A stretch of 6,558 bases of DNA from assembly GCA_937922175.1 (NCBI GenBank), contig CAKZUU010000085.1, positions 1 to 6,558 of the forward strand, given 5' to 3'. A model generated the notes under the pieces. It was not told the origin of the DNA. It saw nothing but the letters and a program-made list of their open reading frames with translations, and made no database searches. The position numbers were made by a program, and so were the translations under genes. Below, piece by piece: positions 5,894 through 6,558 of the stretch. The first letter of the stretch is position 1; each line of letters opens with the position of its first letter. This stretch comes from an uncultured Gemmataceae bacterium. Its GTDB lineage: Bacteria; Planctomycetota; Planctomycetia; Gemmatales; Gemmataceae.

Positions 5894-5993
5894 GGAACAT
5901 CCCGTGCTTCGGTTGGGCGATGGGCACTGTCACGGCTCGGCAAGTAGCAGTGCCTGCACCGATGACGGACGAGCAGAGGCGACCAGGCCAGTC

Positions 5994-6009
5994 GACGGAA
6001 ACTTCCGTC
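5994..6009. promoter_or_regulatory. 16-base palindrome in a divergent control region
   Basis: GACGGAA (5994-6000) and TTCCGTC (6003-6009) are exact reverse complements around AC. A partial copy of the half-site, TGACGGA, lies at 5963-5969, and its reverse complement TCCGTCA falls at 6004-6010. The site is about 100 bases upstream of the epimerase start and 150 upstream of the metal-binding lipoprotein gene, so it could serve either. By rough reckoning a few arms of this length are expected by chance in the whole window, but fewer than one in its non-coding part. Confidence 0.35.
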
Positions 6010-6094
6010 ACCGTTGATCCATCTGCTCCACCCGTCCATTTATACGAACCCATCGTCCCTGACAGCAACAACGGAACGAGGCCTTGGGCCGCCG

Positions 6095-6123
6095 TTGCCG
6101 ATCGATCTTCCGGACGATAGCAT
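6095..6123 (+). promoter_or_regulatory. Candidate promoter of the metal-binding lipoprotein gene
   Basis: TTGCCG (6095-6100) and TAGCAT (6118-6123) are spaced by 17 bases, each matching four of six consensus positions. CATAAT (6121-6126) is a better -10 match but gives a 20-base spacing. The predicted start, near 6130, gives a leader of about 30 bases. Confidence 0.35.
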
Positions 6124-6129
6124 AATACG

Positions 6130-6147
6130 GTAAAACATTGTTTATAC
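6130..6147. promoter_or_regulatory. AT-rich dyad at the predicted start, candidate metalloregulator operator
   Basis: AAACA (6133-6137) and TGTTT (6139-6143) form a perfect inverted repeat around one base. Outer bases GTA (6130-6132) and TAC (6145-6147) are also symmetric, although the bases between do not all pair. The block is strikingly AT-rich for this DNA and covers the predicted transcription start. Fur-family (Zur, Mur) or DtxR/MntR-type repressors commonly bind AT-rich dyads at such places before metal importer genes. The motif does not equal any Zur box I know. Confidence 0.38.
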
Positions 6148-6161
6148 TAGAGGACCCTGCG

Positions 6162-6558
6162 ATGCGTCGCTTGTTGGTCAGCGCGGGATGGGGAGTGATC
6201 GGTTGGGCACTCCTCCTGCTGGTGGGATGCAGCGGAGTCCAGGATCCGTGGTCAGACGCTCCGGGGCCGCGTGTCGTCACCTCGTTCGTTCCCATTTACT
6301 GTTTTGCCAAGAATGTGGCAGGTCCGGATGCGCAGGTGCTGTGTGTGATGGGTGACACCGGCCCGCACCATTTCGACCCTGGCCCCACTCACGCGGTGGC
6401 GATTCGCCGGGCCAATCTGTTCGTGATCAATGGGCTAGGGTTGGATAATTCGATCGCGCGAAAGTTGATCCGATCATCACGGAATCGGGACTTGAAACTG
6501 GTGGAGGCGGCAGCCGTCATCCCTACGTCGCAGTTGCGCGAGGGAGGCTGCACCTGCG
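6162..6558 (+). CDS. Metal ABC transporter substrate-binding lipoprotein (ZnuA/TroA type), N-terminal part
   Basis: The protein captures a metal ion, most likely zinc or manganese, and hands it to an ABC importer. The window holds 132 codons and cuts the gene. The N-terminus is a lipoprotein signal: MRRLL, a hydrophobic run to residue 21, and the lipobox LVGC with Cys23 as the lipidated residue. The mature part begins with PRVVTSFVPIYCFAKNVAG (36-54), typical of cluster A-I binding proteins. GPHHFDPGPTHA (67-78) is the PHxFEP-type motif with the first metal ligand, His69. RRANLFVINGLGLDNSIARK (82-101) is the usual segment after it. The last residues read EGGCTC, with cysteines at 130 and 132, where the family often has a metal-rich loop. 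The remaining ligands are outside the window, so metal specificity is open. GAGGA (6150-6154) lies 7 bases before the ATG. Permease and ATPase genes would be expected downstream. Confidence 0.92.
   Translation, partial: MRRLLVSAGWGVIGWALLLLVGCSGVQDPWSDAPGPRVVTSFVPIYCFAKNVAGPDAQVLCVMGDTGPHHFDPGPTHAVAIRRANLFVINGLGLDNSIARKLIRSSRNRDLKLVEAAAVIPTSQLREGGCTC

Noticed and set aside
5364..6071. Minus-strand open frame of 235 residues overlapping the epimerase
   Set aside because: It is an out-of-frame reading of the epimerase coding sequence, Arg- and Ser-rich, with no family resemblance.
6143..6148. TATACT as a -10 box for the metal-uptake gene
   Set aside because: The hexamer matches well, but the start would then fall at or past the ribosome-binding site at 6150-6154, leaving the mRNA without it.

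Overview
The window looks like chromosomal DNA from a GC-rich planctomycete, probably near the Gemmataceae. The evidence is the wording of RecA (an EGEIGESHVG segment, and a short, low-complexity C-terminal tail in place of the acidic proteobacterial one), a secreted HEAT-plus-propeller protein of a type I associate with that phylum, and a trypsin-like protease N-terminus of planctomycete style. This assignment comes from recognising protein wording, not from a search. I see no rRNA, tRNA, CRISPR array, transposase or phage gene. The five main genes look like housekeeping or cell-envelope functions rather than an island.

Layout: (1) bases 1-196, minus strand, hold the N-terminus of an exported S1C/HtrA-like protease that runs off the left edge. 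(2) 283-1353, minus, is a full recA that ends 86 bases upstream of the protease start, so the two may be co-transcribed. (3) 1354-1577 is a divergent control region. It holds a fair recA promoter with a small dyad over its -10/start region and, on the plus strand, a short leader ORF ahead of the next gene. (4) 1578-2420, plus, is a trimeric-class purine nucleoside phosphorylase with Asp where the mammalian enzymes have the base-reading Asn. (5) 2531-4189 (possibly to 4231), minus and convergent with the phosphorylase gene, is an exported protein with HEAT-like helical repeats followed by five propeller-like repeats. (6) 4232-4819 is a non-coding stretch of about 590 bases. (7) 4820-5893, minus, is an aldose 1-epimerase family protein. 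(8) 5894-6161 is a divergent control region with a 16-base palindrome and an AT-rich operator candidate. (9) 6162-6558, plus, is the N-terminal part of a lipoprotein metal-binding component of a ZnuA/TroA-type ABC importer that runs off the right edge.

The most interesting part is 4452-4570. A near-ideal sigma70-type promoter (TTGACA, 17 bases, TAACAT) overlaps a perfect 7+7 inverted repeat. About 30 bases after the predicted start comes a long, nearly symmetrical hairpin with a GCAA tetraloop and a five-T tail, a typical intrinsic terminator. There is no plus-strand gene before, within or credibly after it. The simplest reading is a free-standing regulated small RNA of about 70 nt, not matched to any family I know.

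The genes do not form one obvious pathway: DNA repair, purine salvage, envelope proteolysis, sugar mutarotation and metal uptake sit side by side, mostly as single transcription units with their own control regions. Promoter, operator and small-RNA calls are pattern readings without experimental support.
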